DNA of 64,000 bases from Rhodobacteraceae bacterium WFHF2C18 (GTDB lineage Bacteria; Pseudomonadota; Alphaproteobacteria; Rhodobacterales; Rhodobacteraceae): assembly GCA_002166865.1 (NCBI GenBank), contig NHTQ01000002.1, positions 496,001-560,000 of the forward strand, read 5' to 3'. The notes beneath the pieces are model-generated. The model was not told the DNA's origin and made no database searches. It worked only from the letters and a program-made list of their open reading frames with translations. This document shows positions 34,697-43,540 of the stretch, piece by piece (positions within the stretch are counted from its first letter, which is position 1; the number at the start of each line of letters is the position of its first letter). The translations under genes and the position numbers were made by a program.

Positions 34697-35020
34697 GGGT
34701 TCCCCGTCCTTGGCGTGCGCGGTTCGGCGGTCCTGCGCATCGTGATCTGGGTGAGAGTAGGCACGATTCGGACCCCTCGTAAACATGAAACGGCCCCCGC
34801 GAACCTGAGCGATTCTCTTTGGTTCCGCCACGGTTGCAGGCCGTGGTGCGCTGTCTTCGACCGATCCGGGAAAAGGCCTGCGATACGCTGCCAGCGGTCA
34901 GCGTTTCGGGCACCGAATCGCCGGATCTTTCCAGAATGTAGACCATGGAATGCAGATTTTACTTTGTTTGGTTCGAAAAATGAACCAATCTGGGGGAACA
35001 GGGAGAGAGGCAACGCGCAA
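34697..35020. promoter_or_regulatory. Divergent regulatory region of the formate dehydrogenase operon
   Basis: A 324-base gap between the divergent polyferredoxin gene and DUF3305. It holds no gene but several inverted repeats: GAACC-N15-GGTTC at 34801-34825, CCACGG-N7-CCGTGG at 34828-34846, and TTGGTTC-N7-GAACCAA at 34968-34988. The first and last share the GGTTC/GAACC half-site, as expected for one dimeric regulator binding twice. No confident -10/-35 was found. Confidence 0.45.
34968..34988. promoter_or_regulatory. Candidate operator upstream of the fdh operon
   Basis: TTGGTTC and GAACCAA are perfect inverted arms around a 7-base A-rich spacer, 33 bases before the DUF3305 start. The TTTGGTTC half also occurs at 34818-34825. 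A LysR- or GntR-like dimer is one possible ligand; no such regulator gene is in the immediate neighbourhood. Confidence 0.45.
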
Positions 35021-35599
35021 GTGACCTACAACCCCCGGAGATTTGCCCGGCTTCCCCTGGGCATTGTCCTGCGGCGCACGCCGGGTGTGACCCGGTGGGC
35101 GCGGTGGTCCTGGAAGGCCACGGCGGTCCTGCCCGGCGCCGGGCCGGCGGACTGGCGCGAACTGCGCCGCGAGGGCGCGGCACGCGAATACCACGCCGCG
35201 ACCCTGCCGCTGGAACTGCACGGCGCCGAGACGGAGGCCTACCTTCACGGCCTGTTCGCCGAGGTTCCGTCCGTCTACGTCATCATGCGCCCGGTCGCCG
35301 CCGGCGCGTCGGGGGAGGCGCCGCTTGAGGTGGTGCTGGTCACCGCGTCCCCCTACGAGGCGCAGGACTACGCCGACAGCGGCGAGGAGATCATCGAGAA
35401 GGTCCCCATGCCCGAGGGCCTGCGCGCATGGGTCGCCGATTTCGTCGAGACCCATCACACCGAAGAGGAATTCAAGAAGCGCCGGCGCGACCGTGTCGAT
35501 GTCGAGAAGCGCGAGGATGGCGTGGGGGATCCGCGCGTGTCCAAGCTGGCCGATGTCTACCGCGCGCCGCGGCCAGAGGAAAAGGGACGCCTGCAATGA
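35021..35599 (+). CDS. DUF3305 domain protein of the formate dehydrogenase operon
   Basis: A 192-residue soluble protein with the DUF3305 core. It starts VTYNPRRFARLPLGIVLRR and contains the segment WKATAVLPGAGPADWRELRR and PSVYVIMRP. The chosen start is GTG at 35021, with GGGAGAGAGG about 8-18 bases upstream; upstream in-frame sequence looks non-coding. Homologues are found in fdh operons, but the biochemical role is not known to me. First gene of the operon, overlapping DUF3306 by four bases. Confidence 0.82.
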   Translation: MTYNPRRFARLPLGIVLRRTPGVTRWARWSWKATAVLPGAGPADWRELRREGAAREYHAATLPLELHGAETEAYLHGLFAEVPSVYVIMRPVAAGASGEAPLEVVLVTASPYEAQDYADSGEEIIEKVPMPEGLRAWVADFVETHHTEEEFKKRRRDRVDVEKREDGVGDPRVSKLADVYRAPRPEEKGRLQ

Positions 35600-36192
35600 G
35601 CACCGGCAGTGACTTCTGGACCCGTCGCCGCGCGAAGGTGCAGCAAGAGGCCGAGGCCGAAGCCCGCGCCGCCGCGGATCGCGCGCGCGCCGCGCAGGAG
35701 GCCGCGCAGGCCGAGAAGAGCGATGCCGAGCTCCTCGATGACCTGGATCTGCCGGATCCCGACACGCTGGAGGCGGGCGACGATTTCACCGCCTTCATGG
35801 CCCGGGCCGTGCCCGAGCGCCTGCGCCGGCGCGCGCTGCGCCGGCTGTGGCTGACCAACCCGGCGCTGGCCAACCTCGACGGGCTGCTGGACTACGGCGA
35901 GGATTTCACGGATGCCGCCACGGTGATCGACAACCTCCAGACGGCCTACCAGGTCGGCCGCGGCATGCTGCGCGACGCCGCGCCCGAGGACCTCGCGCCG
36001 GACACCCCCGAGGAGGCCGCGCCCCCCGCCGAGGCGCCGGATCCCGGCCCCGCGCCCGAAGCGGCCGTGGCGCATTCCGACACGCCCGCACCGGCCCCGG
36101 CCGAGGGCTTGCCACAGGACGACGCGCCGCCCGAGACCCCCGTTCCGCGCCGCCGGATGCATTTCACCTTCGACGGGCAGGAGACGGCATGA
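35596..36192 (+). CDS. DUF3306 domain protein of the formate dehydrogenase operon
   Basis: A 198-residue protein with the DUF3306 layout. It has the N-terminal DFWTRRRAKV and a charged Ala/Glu-rich coiled coil (residues 15-45). The conserved core is DDFTAFMARAVPERLRRRALRRLW, NPALANLDGLLDYGEDFTD. The tail is Pro/Ala rich and ends RRRMHFTFDGQETA. It always accompanies DUF3305 in the loci I know. It overlaps both neighbours by four bases, so the accessory genes are translationally coupled. Confidence 0.85.
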   Translation: MSTGSDFWTRRRAKVQQEAEAEARAAADRARAAQEAAQAEKSDAELLDDLDLPDPDTLEAGDDFTAFMARAVPERLRRRALRRLWLTNPALANLDGLLDYGEDFTDAATVIDNLQTAYQVGRGMLRDAAPEDLAPDTPEEAAPPAEAPDPGPAPEAAVAHSDTPAPAPAEGLPQDDAPPETPVPRRRMHFTFDGQETA

Positions 36193-36818
36193 GCACGAGC
36201 GAGGCCCCCATGAGCGATGCGCCGACCGCCCACAGGATCGCCGAGGAGGATCGGCTGCGCGCCGACCTCTACGATTTCCTGGGCCTTCTGCTGGCCCGGC
36301 CCCCGGACCGCGCGCTGCTGGACAAGACCGCCGCGCTTTCGGGGGATGACAGCGAGTTGGGGACCGCCGTTCAGGCCCTGGCGAAGATCGCGGCCCACAC
36401 CGGCCCGCAAGCGGTGGAGCGCGAGTTCAACGCGCTTTTCATCGGGCTGGGCCGGGGCGAGTTGCTGCCCTACGCCAGCTATTACCTGACCGGCTTCCTC
36501 AACGAGAAGCCGCTGGCGGGCTTGCGCCGGGACATGGCCGCGCGTGGCATGACGCGCGCGCCCAACGTCTATGAACCGGAGGACAACATCGCCTCGCTGA
36601 TGGAGATGATGGCCGGCCTCATCACCGGCCGTTTCGCCCGCCCGGCCACGGTGGCCGAGCAGAAGACCTTCTACAACAAGCACATCGGCCCCTGGGCGGG
36701 CCATTTCTTTTCGGATCTGGAGGCCGCGCGGAACTCGGTTCTCTATGCTCCGGTCGGCGCCGTCGGCCGGATCTTCATGGAGATCGAGGCCGAAGGCTTC
36801 CGAATGACCGCGGAGTGA
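36189..36818 (+). CDS. TorD/DmsD-family chaperone for formate dehydrogenase
   Basis: A 209-residue cytoplasmic all-helical chaperone of the TorD family. It has LRADLYDFLGLLLARPP near residue 25, EFNALFIGLGRGELLPYASYYLTG near 80, and PNVYEPEDNIASLMEMMAGL near 120. Such chaperones bind the TAT signal of a molybdoenzyme and hold it for cofactor insertion; fdhA downstream is the evident client. The ATG at 36189 overlaps the previous stop; a second Met seven codons later is an alternative. Confidence 0.9.
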   Translation: MSTSEAPMSDAPTAHRIAEEDRLRADLYDFLGLLLARPPDRALLDKTAALSGDDSELGTAVQALAKIAAHTGPQAVEREFNALFIGLGRGELLPYASYYLTGFLNEKPLAGLRRDMAARGMTRAPNVYEPEDNIASLMEMMAGLITGRFARPATVAEQKTFYNKHIGPWAGHFFSDLEAARNSVLYAPVGAVGRIFMEIEAEGFRMTAE

Positions 36819-36868
36819 TCCGCACAAACCGGCGGGCAACCGCCACCAACCAAGGGAGGATCCCTTCC

Positions 36869-37063
36869 ATGACGAGGAAACCCGAGGGGGCCAAGACCAG
36901 CCGCCGCGCTTTCCTGAAGCTGGCCGGCACCGCCGCGCCCGCCGCCGTGGCCGCGGCCGCGGTCACCGGGGACGAGGCCGAAGCCGCCCAGCCTGACCTG
37001 TCGTCCGACCGGATGCAGGACACCGCGCATACCCGCGCCTACTACGACAGCGCCCGGTTCTAG
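36869..37063 (+). CDS. Small twin-arginine signal protein of the fdh operon
   Basis: A 64-residue protein with a clear TAT signal (TSRRAFLKLAGTAAPAAVAA) and a short acidic mature part ending YYDSARF. An AGGGAGGA site lies 8 bases before the ATG. Small TAT proteins of this form sit directly before fdhA in many fdh operons. After signal removal about 30 residues would remain, so it might act as a small subunit or export partner. Function unknown. Confidence 0.85.
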   Translation: MTRKPEGAKTSRRAFLKLAGTAAPAAVAAAAVTGDEAEAAQPDLSSDRMQDTAHTRAYYDSARF

Positions 37064-37171
37064 GCCCGGACGCCGTCACCCACCCCGCCGGCGACCGGTT
37101 GCGCAAGGCCCGACTGCCCGGCGGACAACCTTAGTACCCAGCCCCGCAAGGGGGCACAGGGAGGAGAGACA

Positions 37172-40069
37172 ATGCTTAGGAAAAAGACCAACGGGGTTGC
37201 GAAACGCCCCCAGCGGACAAGTATCCTGTCCCAGGTCGCCGAGCGTTCGGTTGACCGCCGCGCGTTCCTGCGCGGATCCGGCCTGGCCATCGGCGGCCTG
37301 GCCGCCATCGGCGCCACGGGCGGCACCGTCAGCCGCGCCAACGCCCAGTCCGCCGCCAAGGAGGCGGTCGAAACCCGCAAATCCGTCTGCACGCACTGCT
37401 CGGTCGGCTGCACGGTCGTCGCCGAGGTTCAGGACGGCGTCTGGACCGGCCAGGAACCGGGCTGGGACAGCCCCTTCAACCTGGGCGCCCATTGCGCCAA
37501 GGGCGCCTCGGTGCGCGAGCATGCCCACGGCGAGCGCCGCCTGAAGTATCCGATGAAGAAAGAGGGCGGCGAGTGGAAGCGCATCAGCTGGGAACAGGCG
37601 ATCAACGAGATCGGCGACGGCATGATGCAAATCCGCGATGAAAGTGGTCCGGACAGCGTCTACTGGCTGGGCAGCGCCAAGCACAACAACGAACAGGCCT
37701 ACCTGTTCCGCAAGTTCGCCGCCTATTGGGGCACAAACAACGTGGACCACCAGGCGCGCATCTGCCACTCCACCACCGTCGCGGGGGTTGCCAACACATG
37801 GGGCTACGGCGCCATGACCAACTCCTACAACGACATCCACAACTCCAAGGCGATCTTTCTCATCGGCGGCAACCCGGCCGAGGCGCACCCCGTCTCGCTG
37901 CTGCACGTTCTGAAGGCCAAGGAGCAGAACAACGCGCCGCTTATCGTCTGCGACCCGCGGTTCACGCGCACGGCCGCGCATGCCGATGAATACGTGCGTT
38001 TTCGTCCGGGCACCGATGTCGCGCTGGTCTGGGGCATCCTGTGGCACATCTTCGAGAACGGCTGGGAGGACAAGGAGTTCATCCGCACCCGTGTCTGGGG
38101 GATGGACCAGATCCGCGAAGAGGTCGCCAACTGGACGCCCGAAGAGGTCGAGCGCGTCACCGGGGCGCCCGGCAGCCAGCTGGAGCGCGTGGCGCGGTCG
38201 CTGGTCAACAACCGCCCCGGAACGGTCATCTGGTGCATGGGCGGTACGCAGCACACCAACGGCAACAACAACACCCGCGCCTACTGCATCCTGCAGCTGG
38301 CCCTGGGCAACATGGGCACCTCGGGGGGCGGCACCAACATCTTCCGCGGCCATGACAACGTGCAGGGGGCCACGGACCTGGGCGTGCTCAGCCACACGCT
38401 GCCCGGCTACTACGGGTTGTCCAAGGGCGCCTGGGGCCACTGGGCGCGCGTCTGGGACGAGGACCCCGAGTGGCTGGCCGGCCGGTTCGCGAAGGTCTCC
38501 GGCAAGGACGGCAAGGAAAAGTCGCTCCAGCACCTCAAGGGCATCCCCGTCAGCCGCTGGATCGACGGCGTGCTCGAAGATCCCGGGAACATGGATAACC
38601 CCGAAAAGGTCCGTGCCATGGTGCTGTGGGGTCACGCGCCGAACTCCCAGACCCGCGGACCCGAGATGAAGACGGCGATGGAAAAGCTGGACATGCTGGT
38701 GGTGATCGATCCCTATCCCACCGTCTCGGCCGTGCTGCATGACCGGACCGACGGCGTCTACCTGCTGCCGGCGGCCACGCAGTTCGAAACCCGTGGCTCG
38801 GTCACGGCGTCCAACCGGTCGCTGCAGTGGCGCGAGAAGGTGGTCGATCCCCTGTTCGAGTGCAAGACCGACCAGGAAATCATCGGCCGTTTCGCCAAGA
38901 AGTTCGGCTTCCACGACCGGATGTTCCGCAACATCGCGCTGGAGGACGACGGCGTGACGCCGGACATGGAGGACACGCTGCGCGAGATCAACCGCGGCAT
39001 GTGGACGATCGGCTACACCGGCCAGTCGCCCGAGCGGCTGAAGCTGCACATGGCCAACCAGCACACCTTCGACCGCACCACGCTACAGGCCGTGGGTGGC
39101 CCGGCCGACGGCGACTACTACGGCCTGCCATGGCCAAGCTGGGGCAATCCGGAGATGAAACACCCCGGCACGCCGAACCTCTACGACATGTCCAAGCCCG
39201 TCAGTAAGGGCGGTCTGACCTTCCGCGCCCGCTTCGGTGTGGAACGTGATGGCGACAACCTGCTGGCCGAAGGCGTCTACAGCCAGGGCTCCGAGATCCA
39301 GGATGGCTACCCGGAGTTCACCATGCAGATGCTGATGGACCTGGGCTGGGACAAGGACCTGACCGACGAGGAACGCGCGACCATCGACGCGATCGCAGGG
39401 CCCGACACCAACTGGAAGACCGACCTGTCCGGCGGCATCCAGCGGGTGGCGATCAAGCACGAGTGCGCGCCCTTCGGCAACGCCAAGGCCCGCGCCGTCG
39501 TCTGGACCTTCCCCGACCCGGTGCCGATCCACCGCGAGCCGCTCTATACCAACCGGCGCGACCTGGTGGCCGACTATCCCACCTACGAGGACCGGCACGA
39601 CTATCGCCTGCCGACCCTCTATGCCTCGATTCAGAAACAGGATTTCTCGAAGGACTACCCGATCATCCTGACCTCTGGGCGCCTGGTGGAATACGAGGGC
39701 GGCGGCGACGAGACCCGCTCGAACCCCTGGCTGGCCGAACTCCAGCAGGACATGTTCGTCGAGATCAACCCGCGGGACGCCAACAACCTGGGGCTGCGCG
39801 ACGGCGCGCAGGTCTGGGTCGAGGGCCCCGAGGGCGGCAAGGTCAAGGTCATGGCCATGGTCACCGAGAGGGTGGGCGAGGGCGTCGCCTTCATGCCCTT
39901 CCACTTCGGCGGCCATTTCCAGGGTCAGGACCTGCGGGACAAGTACCCCGAGGGGGCCGACCCGTATGTCCTGGGCGAGTCGTCCAACACCGCGCAGACC
40001 TACGGCTATGACTCGGTCACCCAGATGCAGGAGACCAAGGCCACGCTCTGCAAGATCTCGGCCGCTTAA
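37172..40069 (+). CDS. fdhA: Formate dehydrogenase, catalytic alpha subunit
   Basis: Mo/W-bis-MGD enzyme oxidising formate to CO2 on the periplasmic side, 965 residues. The TAT signal has RRAFLRGSG at residues 29-37. The [4Fe-4S] ligands are Cys 73, 76, 80 and 108 (CTHCSVGC and HCAKG). The metal ligand is a cysteine, not selenocysteine: RICHST with Cys 198-His 199. The C-terminal MGD-binding domain (PIILTSGRLVEYEGGGDETR) is complete. A GAGGAG site precedes the ATG. It is followed 14 bases later by fdhB. Confidence 0.95.
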   Translation: MLRKKTNGVAKRPQRTSILSQVAERSVDRRAFLRGSGLAIGGLAAIGATGGTVSRANAQSAAKEAVETRKSVCTHCSVGCTVVAEVQDGVWTGQEPGWDSPFNLGAHCAKGASVREHAHGERRLKYPMKKEGGEWKRISWEQAINEIGDGMMQIRDESGPDSVYWLGSAKHNNEQAYLFRKFAAYWGTNNVDHQARICHSTTVAGVANTWGYGAMTNSYNDIHNSKAIFLIGGNPAEAHPVSLLHVLKAKEQNNAPLIVCDPRFTRTAAHADEYVRFRPGTDVALVWGILWHIFENGWEDKEFIRTRVWGMDQIREEVANWTPEEVERVTGAPGSQLERVARSLVNNRPGTVIWCMGGTQHTNGNNNTRAYCILQLALGNMGTSGGGTNIFRGHDNVQGATDLGVLSHTLPGYYGLSKGAWGHWARVWDEDPEWLAGRFAKVSGKDGKEKSLQHLKGIPVSRWIDGVLEDPGNMDNPEKVRAMVLWGHAPNSQTRGPEMKTAMEKLDMLVVIDPYPTVSAVLHDRTDGVYLLPAATQFETRGSVTASNRSLQWREKVVDPLFECKTDQEIIGRFAKKFGFHDRMFRNIALEDDGVTPDMEDTLREINRGMWTIGYTGQSPERLKLHMANQHTFDRTTLQAVGGPADGDYYGLPWPSWGNPEMKHPGTPNLYDMSKPVSKGGLTFRARFGVERDGDNLLAEGVYSQGSEIQDGYPEFTMQMLMDLGWDKDLTDEERATIDAIAGPDTNWKTDLSGGIQRVAIKHECAPFGNAKARAVVWTFPDPVPIHREPLYTNRRDLVADYPTYEDRHDYRLPTLYASIQKQDFSKDYPIILTSGRLVEYEGGGDETRSNPWLAELQQDMFVEINPRDANNLGLRDGAQVWVEGPEGGKVKVMAMVTERVGEGVAFMPFHFGGHFQGQDLRDKYPEGADPYVLGESSNTAQTYGYDSVTQMQETKATLCKISAA

Positions 40070-40083
40070 GGGAGGACTATCAA

Positions 40084-40716
40084 ATGGCAACCCAGAAAGA
40101 ACAACAGGGCGCTCTCGGCGGTCGCGCACGGGCCAAGTTCCTGTGCGACGCGGAACGCTGCATCGAATGCAACGCCTGCGTGACCGCCTGCAAGAACGAG
40201 CACGAGGTGCCCTGGGGCATCAACCGCCGCCGCGTGGTGACGATCGAGGATGGCAAGCCGGGCGAGCGCTCGATCTCGGTCGCCTGCATGCACTGCTCGG
40301 ACGCGCCGTGCATGGCCGTCTGCCCGGTTGACTGCTTCTACCAGACCGCCGATGGCGTGGTCCTGCACTCCAAGGACCTCTGCATCGGCTGCGGCTACTG
40401 CTTCTATGCCTGCCCCTTCGGCGCGCCGCAGTATCCGCAGGCGGGCAACTTCGGCTCGCGCGGCAAGATGGACAAGTGCACCTTCTGCGCCGGCGGCCCC
40501 GAGGAGAACCACTCCAACGCGGAGTTCTCCAAGTACGGGGCCAACCGCATCGCCGAGGGCAAGCTGCCCATCTGCGCCGAAATGTGCTCGACCAAGGCGC
40601 TTCTGGCCGGGGACGGTGACGTCGTCTCCGCGATCTACCGCGAGCGCGTGGTGGCGCGTGGCTTCGGCACCGGTGCCTGGGGGTGGGGGACCGCCTACCA
40701 GCAAAAGGGCCAGTAG
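40084..40716 (+). CDS. fdhB: Formate dehydrogenase iron-sulfur beta subunit
   Basis: A 210-residue ferredoxin subunit that carries electrons from FdhA to the cytochrome b subunit. Four cysteine clusters are seen: CIECNACVTACKNEH, CMHCSDAPCMAVCPVDC, CIGCGYCFYACPFGAPQ, and the fourth made of CTFCAGG with MCSTKAL. There is no C-terminal membrane helix as in the enterobacterial FdnH, and no signal peptide, so it is probably exported with FdhA by hitch-hiking. Confidence 0.94.
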   Translation: MATQKEQQGALGGRARAKFLCDAERCIECNACVTACKNEHEVPWGINRRRVVTIEDGKPGERSISVACMHCSDAPCMAVCPVDCFYQTADGVVLHSKDLCIGCGYCFYACPFGAPQYPQAGNFGSRGKMDKCTFCAGGPEENHSNAEFSKYGANRIAEGKLPICAEMCSTKALLAGDGDVVSAIYRERVVARGFGTGAWGWGTAYQQKGQ

Positions 40717-40813
40717 GCCCGCGCCGACGCGCCCGCGCGCAGCACACAAGAGGACGGGCGGCATCGTGCCGCCCGCCCTGATCGTCTTACGACAGACAAT
40801 CGGGAATATCACG

Positions 40814-42028
40814 ATGGCACGTCTTCTGCTGACCCTGGTCCTGACGCTTTTCCTGTCTCTGCCGGCCGCCGCGCAAGAGGCGCCGCAGGCCCCCGAGCCG
40901 GATCGCTCGGCCACGGGCGGGGCCCCGACGCTGGAGGATATCCTGCGCCGCCAGCGCGGCGAGGAGGTCAGCAACGACTATCGCCGCGATTCCACGACCG
41001 ATGCCCAGACGACCCCGCAGGCCGCCCCGGCACTGGGGCCACTTGGGGGCGCATCCGATTCGGAGGTCTGGCGCGACCTGCGCTTCAACCAGGCCGACGT
41101 CAAGGTTTCCAGCCGCGGTCCCGCCGACCGGGTGCTGGTGCAGGACGCCGGCATGTGGTGGCTGCAGCTCCGCCAGGGACCGCTGGCCACCTACGGCGGG
41201 TGGCTGCTGCTGGCCACGTTGGGGCTGCTGGCCCTGTTCTTGCTCCTGCGCGGGCGTATCCGCATAGACGGGCAGAAGACCGGCCGCACGGTCACGCGCT
41301 TCCAGCCGGTGGAACGCTTCGCCCACTGGCTGATGGCCGGCTCCTTCATCCTGCTGGCGCTCACCGGGCTCATCACCCTGTTCGGGCGGCCGGGGCTGAT
41401 CCCGGTGATGGGCAAGGAGGCCTACGCCACCCTCGCGCAAGGATCCAAGTGGGTGCACAACAACGTCGCCTGGGCCTTCATGCTGGGCCTGGTCATGGCC
41501 TTCGTGCTCTGGGTGGTGCACAACATCCCCGACAAGACAGACCTCAAGTGGCTGGCGCAAGGCGGCGGGCTGTTTTCCAAGGGCAAGCATCCCCCGGCCA
41601 AGAAGTTCAACGCCGGGCAGAAGATCATCTTCTGGCTGGTTGTCCTGCTGGGCGTGTCGGTCTCGGCCTCGGGGCTTTCGCTGCTGTTTCCCTTCGAACT
41701 ACCCATGTTCGCCAAGACCTTCGCGGCGATCAACGAAACCGGTCTGCCACAGGCCCTTGGCTACGGCGCGCTTCCCGAACAGCTCGCCCCGCACGAGGAA
41801 ATGCAATATGCCCAGCTCTGGCATGCCATCGTGGCCTTCGTGATGATGGCCGTGATCCTCGCGCATATCTACTTGGGCTCCATCGGGATGGAGGGCGCCT
41901 TCGACGCCATGGGCTCCGGCGAAGTGGAAGAGCAGTGGGCCCGGGAACACCACAGCCTCTGGCTGGAAAAGCTGCAGGAGGAGGGCGAGGCGCCGCCGCG
42001 CCGCGGCACCGCCAGCCCGGCGGAGTAG
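40814..42028 (+). CDS. fdhC: Formate dehydrogenase gamma subunit, cytochrome b556 type
   Basis: A 404-residue membrane subunit that takes electrons to the quinone pool. There is a signal peptide (MARLLLTLVLTLFLSLPAAA), a periplasmic Pro/Ala-rich region to about residue 125, and then about five membrane helices. Heme-ligand histidines are in ERFAHWLMAGSF, WVHNNVAWAFM and LWHAIVAFVMMAVILAHIYLG. The long periplasmic N-terminal region is typical of this group. The next gene starts on the base after its stop. Confidence 0.92.
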   Translation: MARLLLTLVLTLFLSLPAAAQEAPQAPEPDRSATGGAPTLEDILRRQRGEEVSNDYRRDSTTDAQTTPQAAPALGPLGGASDSEVWRDLRFNQADVKVSSRGPADRVLVQDAGMWWLQLRQGPLATYGGWLLLATLGLLALFLLLRGRIRIDGQKTGRTVTRFQPVERFAHWLMAGSFILLALTGLITLFGRPGLIPVMGKEAYATLAQGSKWVHNNVAWAFMLGLVMAFVLWVVHNIPDKTDLKWLAQGGGLFSKGKHPPAKKFNAGQKIIFWLVVLLGVSVSASGLSLLFPFELPMFAKTFAAINETGLPQALGYGALPEQLAPHEEMQYAQLWHAIVAFVMMAVILAHIYLGSIGMEGAFDAMGSGEVEEQWAREHHSLWLEKLQEEGEAPPRRGTASPAE

Positions 42029-43336
42029 ATGCGCGCGCTGGCGGTGGCGATCCTGTCCCTGTCCCTGGCCGCCAGCGCGGCGGCCGAGGAAGGTTTCACC
42101 ACGCTCAAGGGTCATGGCGGGCCCGTCATGGGCCTGGACGTGGACCCCGGAACGGGGCGGGTGGCCAGCGCCAGTTTCGACAACTCGGTGGGCCTTTGGC
42201 AGGGTCGCGATCCGCGCTGGCTTGAAGGCCACCGCGCCGCTGTCAATGCCGTGCGCTTCCTGCCGGGCGGCGGGCTGGCCTCGGCGGGGGACGACTTCGC
42301 GGTGATCCTCTGGCAGCTCGGCACCGGTGCCGCGACCCGGCTGGAGGGGCATCGCGGCAAGGTGGTGGCGCTGGCCGCCGCGCCGGGCGGGGGGCTTCTT
42401 GCCTCGGCCGGCTGGGATGGCCGGATCGGCCTCTGGCCTCTGGACGGCGGGGTTTCCCGGTTTCTCGATGGCCACGCGGTCGCGGTGAACGACGTGGCCT
42501 TCGCCGGCGACGGCCGGCGGCTTTTTTCCGCATCCGCCGACGGGACGATCCGGGTCTGGACCCTTGCCGAGGGGCAGAGCCGCGTGCTGGTCGACCAGGG
42601 GTTCGGCGTCAACCGGATCGTTCTGGGGCCGGACGATGCCTGGCTGGCCTACGGCGCGGTGGATGGGGCCACCCGCATCGTGGATCCGCGCGACGGCACG
42701 CTGCGCGCCGATTTCTCCCTCGACCGCCGGCCGATCCTGGCGCTGGCCCATCACGGCGGGGCAGGGCGGCTGGCCGTCGGCGACGGGCATGGCTACATCA
42801 TGGTGATCGACACGCGCACCTGGAATATCGCCCGCGACTTCCGCGCCATGCGCGACGGGCCTGTCTGGGCCCTGGCCTTCTCGCCGGACGGCACGCGCAT
42901 CCATGCGGGGGGGCTGCAAGACGTGGTCTATTCCTGGCCGCTTGCGCTGCTCGACAGCTTCGACCCGGCCGGCGGGCAGAAGCGCAGTTTCCTGCGCGAC
43001 CCTGCGGAGATGCCGAACGGCGAGCGGCAGTTCATGCGCAAGTGCTCGATCTGCCACGCGCTGACCCCGCCGCCGTCGCGCAAGGCCGGTCCGACCTTGC
43101 ACGGAATCTTCGGACGCCGCGCCGGCACCGTGCCCGGCTACGGCTATTCGTCCCGGCTTGCGGGGTCCGACATCGTCTGGACCGCTGAAACGATCGACGC
43201 GCTCTTCGCTGAGGGCCCGGACCACTATATCCCGGGGTCCAAGATGCCCATGCAGCGCATCACCGACCCGCGCGACCGGCAGGACCTGATCGGCTTCCTG
43301 CGTCGGGCGGCGTCGGAAAAGGAGGGGAAGGAATGA
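42029..43336 (+). CDS. Periplasmic WD40 beta-propeller / cytochrome c fusion
   Basis: A 435-residue protein with a Sec signal (residues 1-19). Residues 20-305 form WD40-like repeats (TLKGHGGPVMGLD, LEGHRAAVNAVRF, LEGHRGKVVALA, LDGHAVAVNDVAF). The class I cytochrome c domain has CSICH at residues 339-343 and the Met ligand in SKMPMQR. It begins directly after fdhC, so it is co-expressed with formate dehydrogenase and probably serves as a periplasmic electron carrier or scaffold. The domain pairing is unusual. Confidence 0.85.
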   Translation: MRALAVAILSLSLAASAAAEEGFTTLKGHGGPVMGLDVDPGTGRVASASFDNSVGLWQGRDPRWLEGHRAAVNAVRFLPGGGLASAGDDFAVILWQLGTGAATRLEGHRGKVVALAAAPGGGLLASAGWDGRIGLWPLDGGVSRFLDGHAVAVNDVAFAGDGRRLFSASADGTIRVWTLAEGQSRVLVDQGFGVNRIVLGPDDAWLAYGAVDGATRIVDPRDGTLRADFSLDRRPILALAHHGGAGRLAVGDGHGYIMVIDTRTWNIARDFRAMRDGPVWALAFSPDGTRIHAGGLQDVVYSWPLALLDSFDPAGGQKRSFLRDPAEMPNGERQFMRKCSICHALTPPPSRKAGPTLHGIFGRRAGTVPGYGYSSRLAGSDIVWTAETIDALFAEGPDHYIPGSKMPMQRITDPRDRQDLIGFLRRAASEKEGKE

Positions 43337-43470
43337 AAAGCATGTACGCGGCCTTTGCCGCCATCGTCGTCATCACCGTGGCCGCCTGGTTCACGCTGAA
43401 CGAGCTGGGCATGTCCAGCGGGGAGCGCGCCACCGGCCCGGCGGTGCGCCTGGGCGACGGGGAGGGCTGA
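43333..43470 (+). CDS. 45-residue membrane peptide at the end of the fdh operon
   Basis: Starts in the ATGA overlap with the WD40/cytochrome c gene and ends in TGA at 43468-43470. The peptide has one membrane helix (MYAAFAAIVVITVAAWFTL) followed by a short soluble tail (NELGMSSGERATGPAVRLG). Almost every codon ends in G or C, and the coupled start supports translation. It could anchor the preceding cytochrome or assist oxidoreductase assembly. I do not recognise the family. Confidence 0.7.
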   Translation: MKSMYAAFAAIVVITVAAWFTLNELGMSSGERATGPAVRLGDGEG

Positions 43471-43540
43471 CCGCCTTCCAGATCACGGACGGTGCGCAAG
43501 GCCCGTACAGCCCGTACGCCCCGACCGCACCGTGGCGGGC

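Noticed and set aside
37076-39064. 662-codon minus-strand open frame opposite fdhA
   Set aside because: No recognisable domain; fdhA on the other strand accounts for the codon bias.
43489-43533. ACGGTGCG/CGCACCGT inverted arms after the fdh operon as a terminator
   Set aside because: The loop is 29 bases and no U-tract follows; the evidence is too weak for a terminator call.
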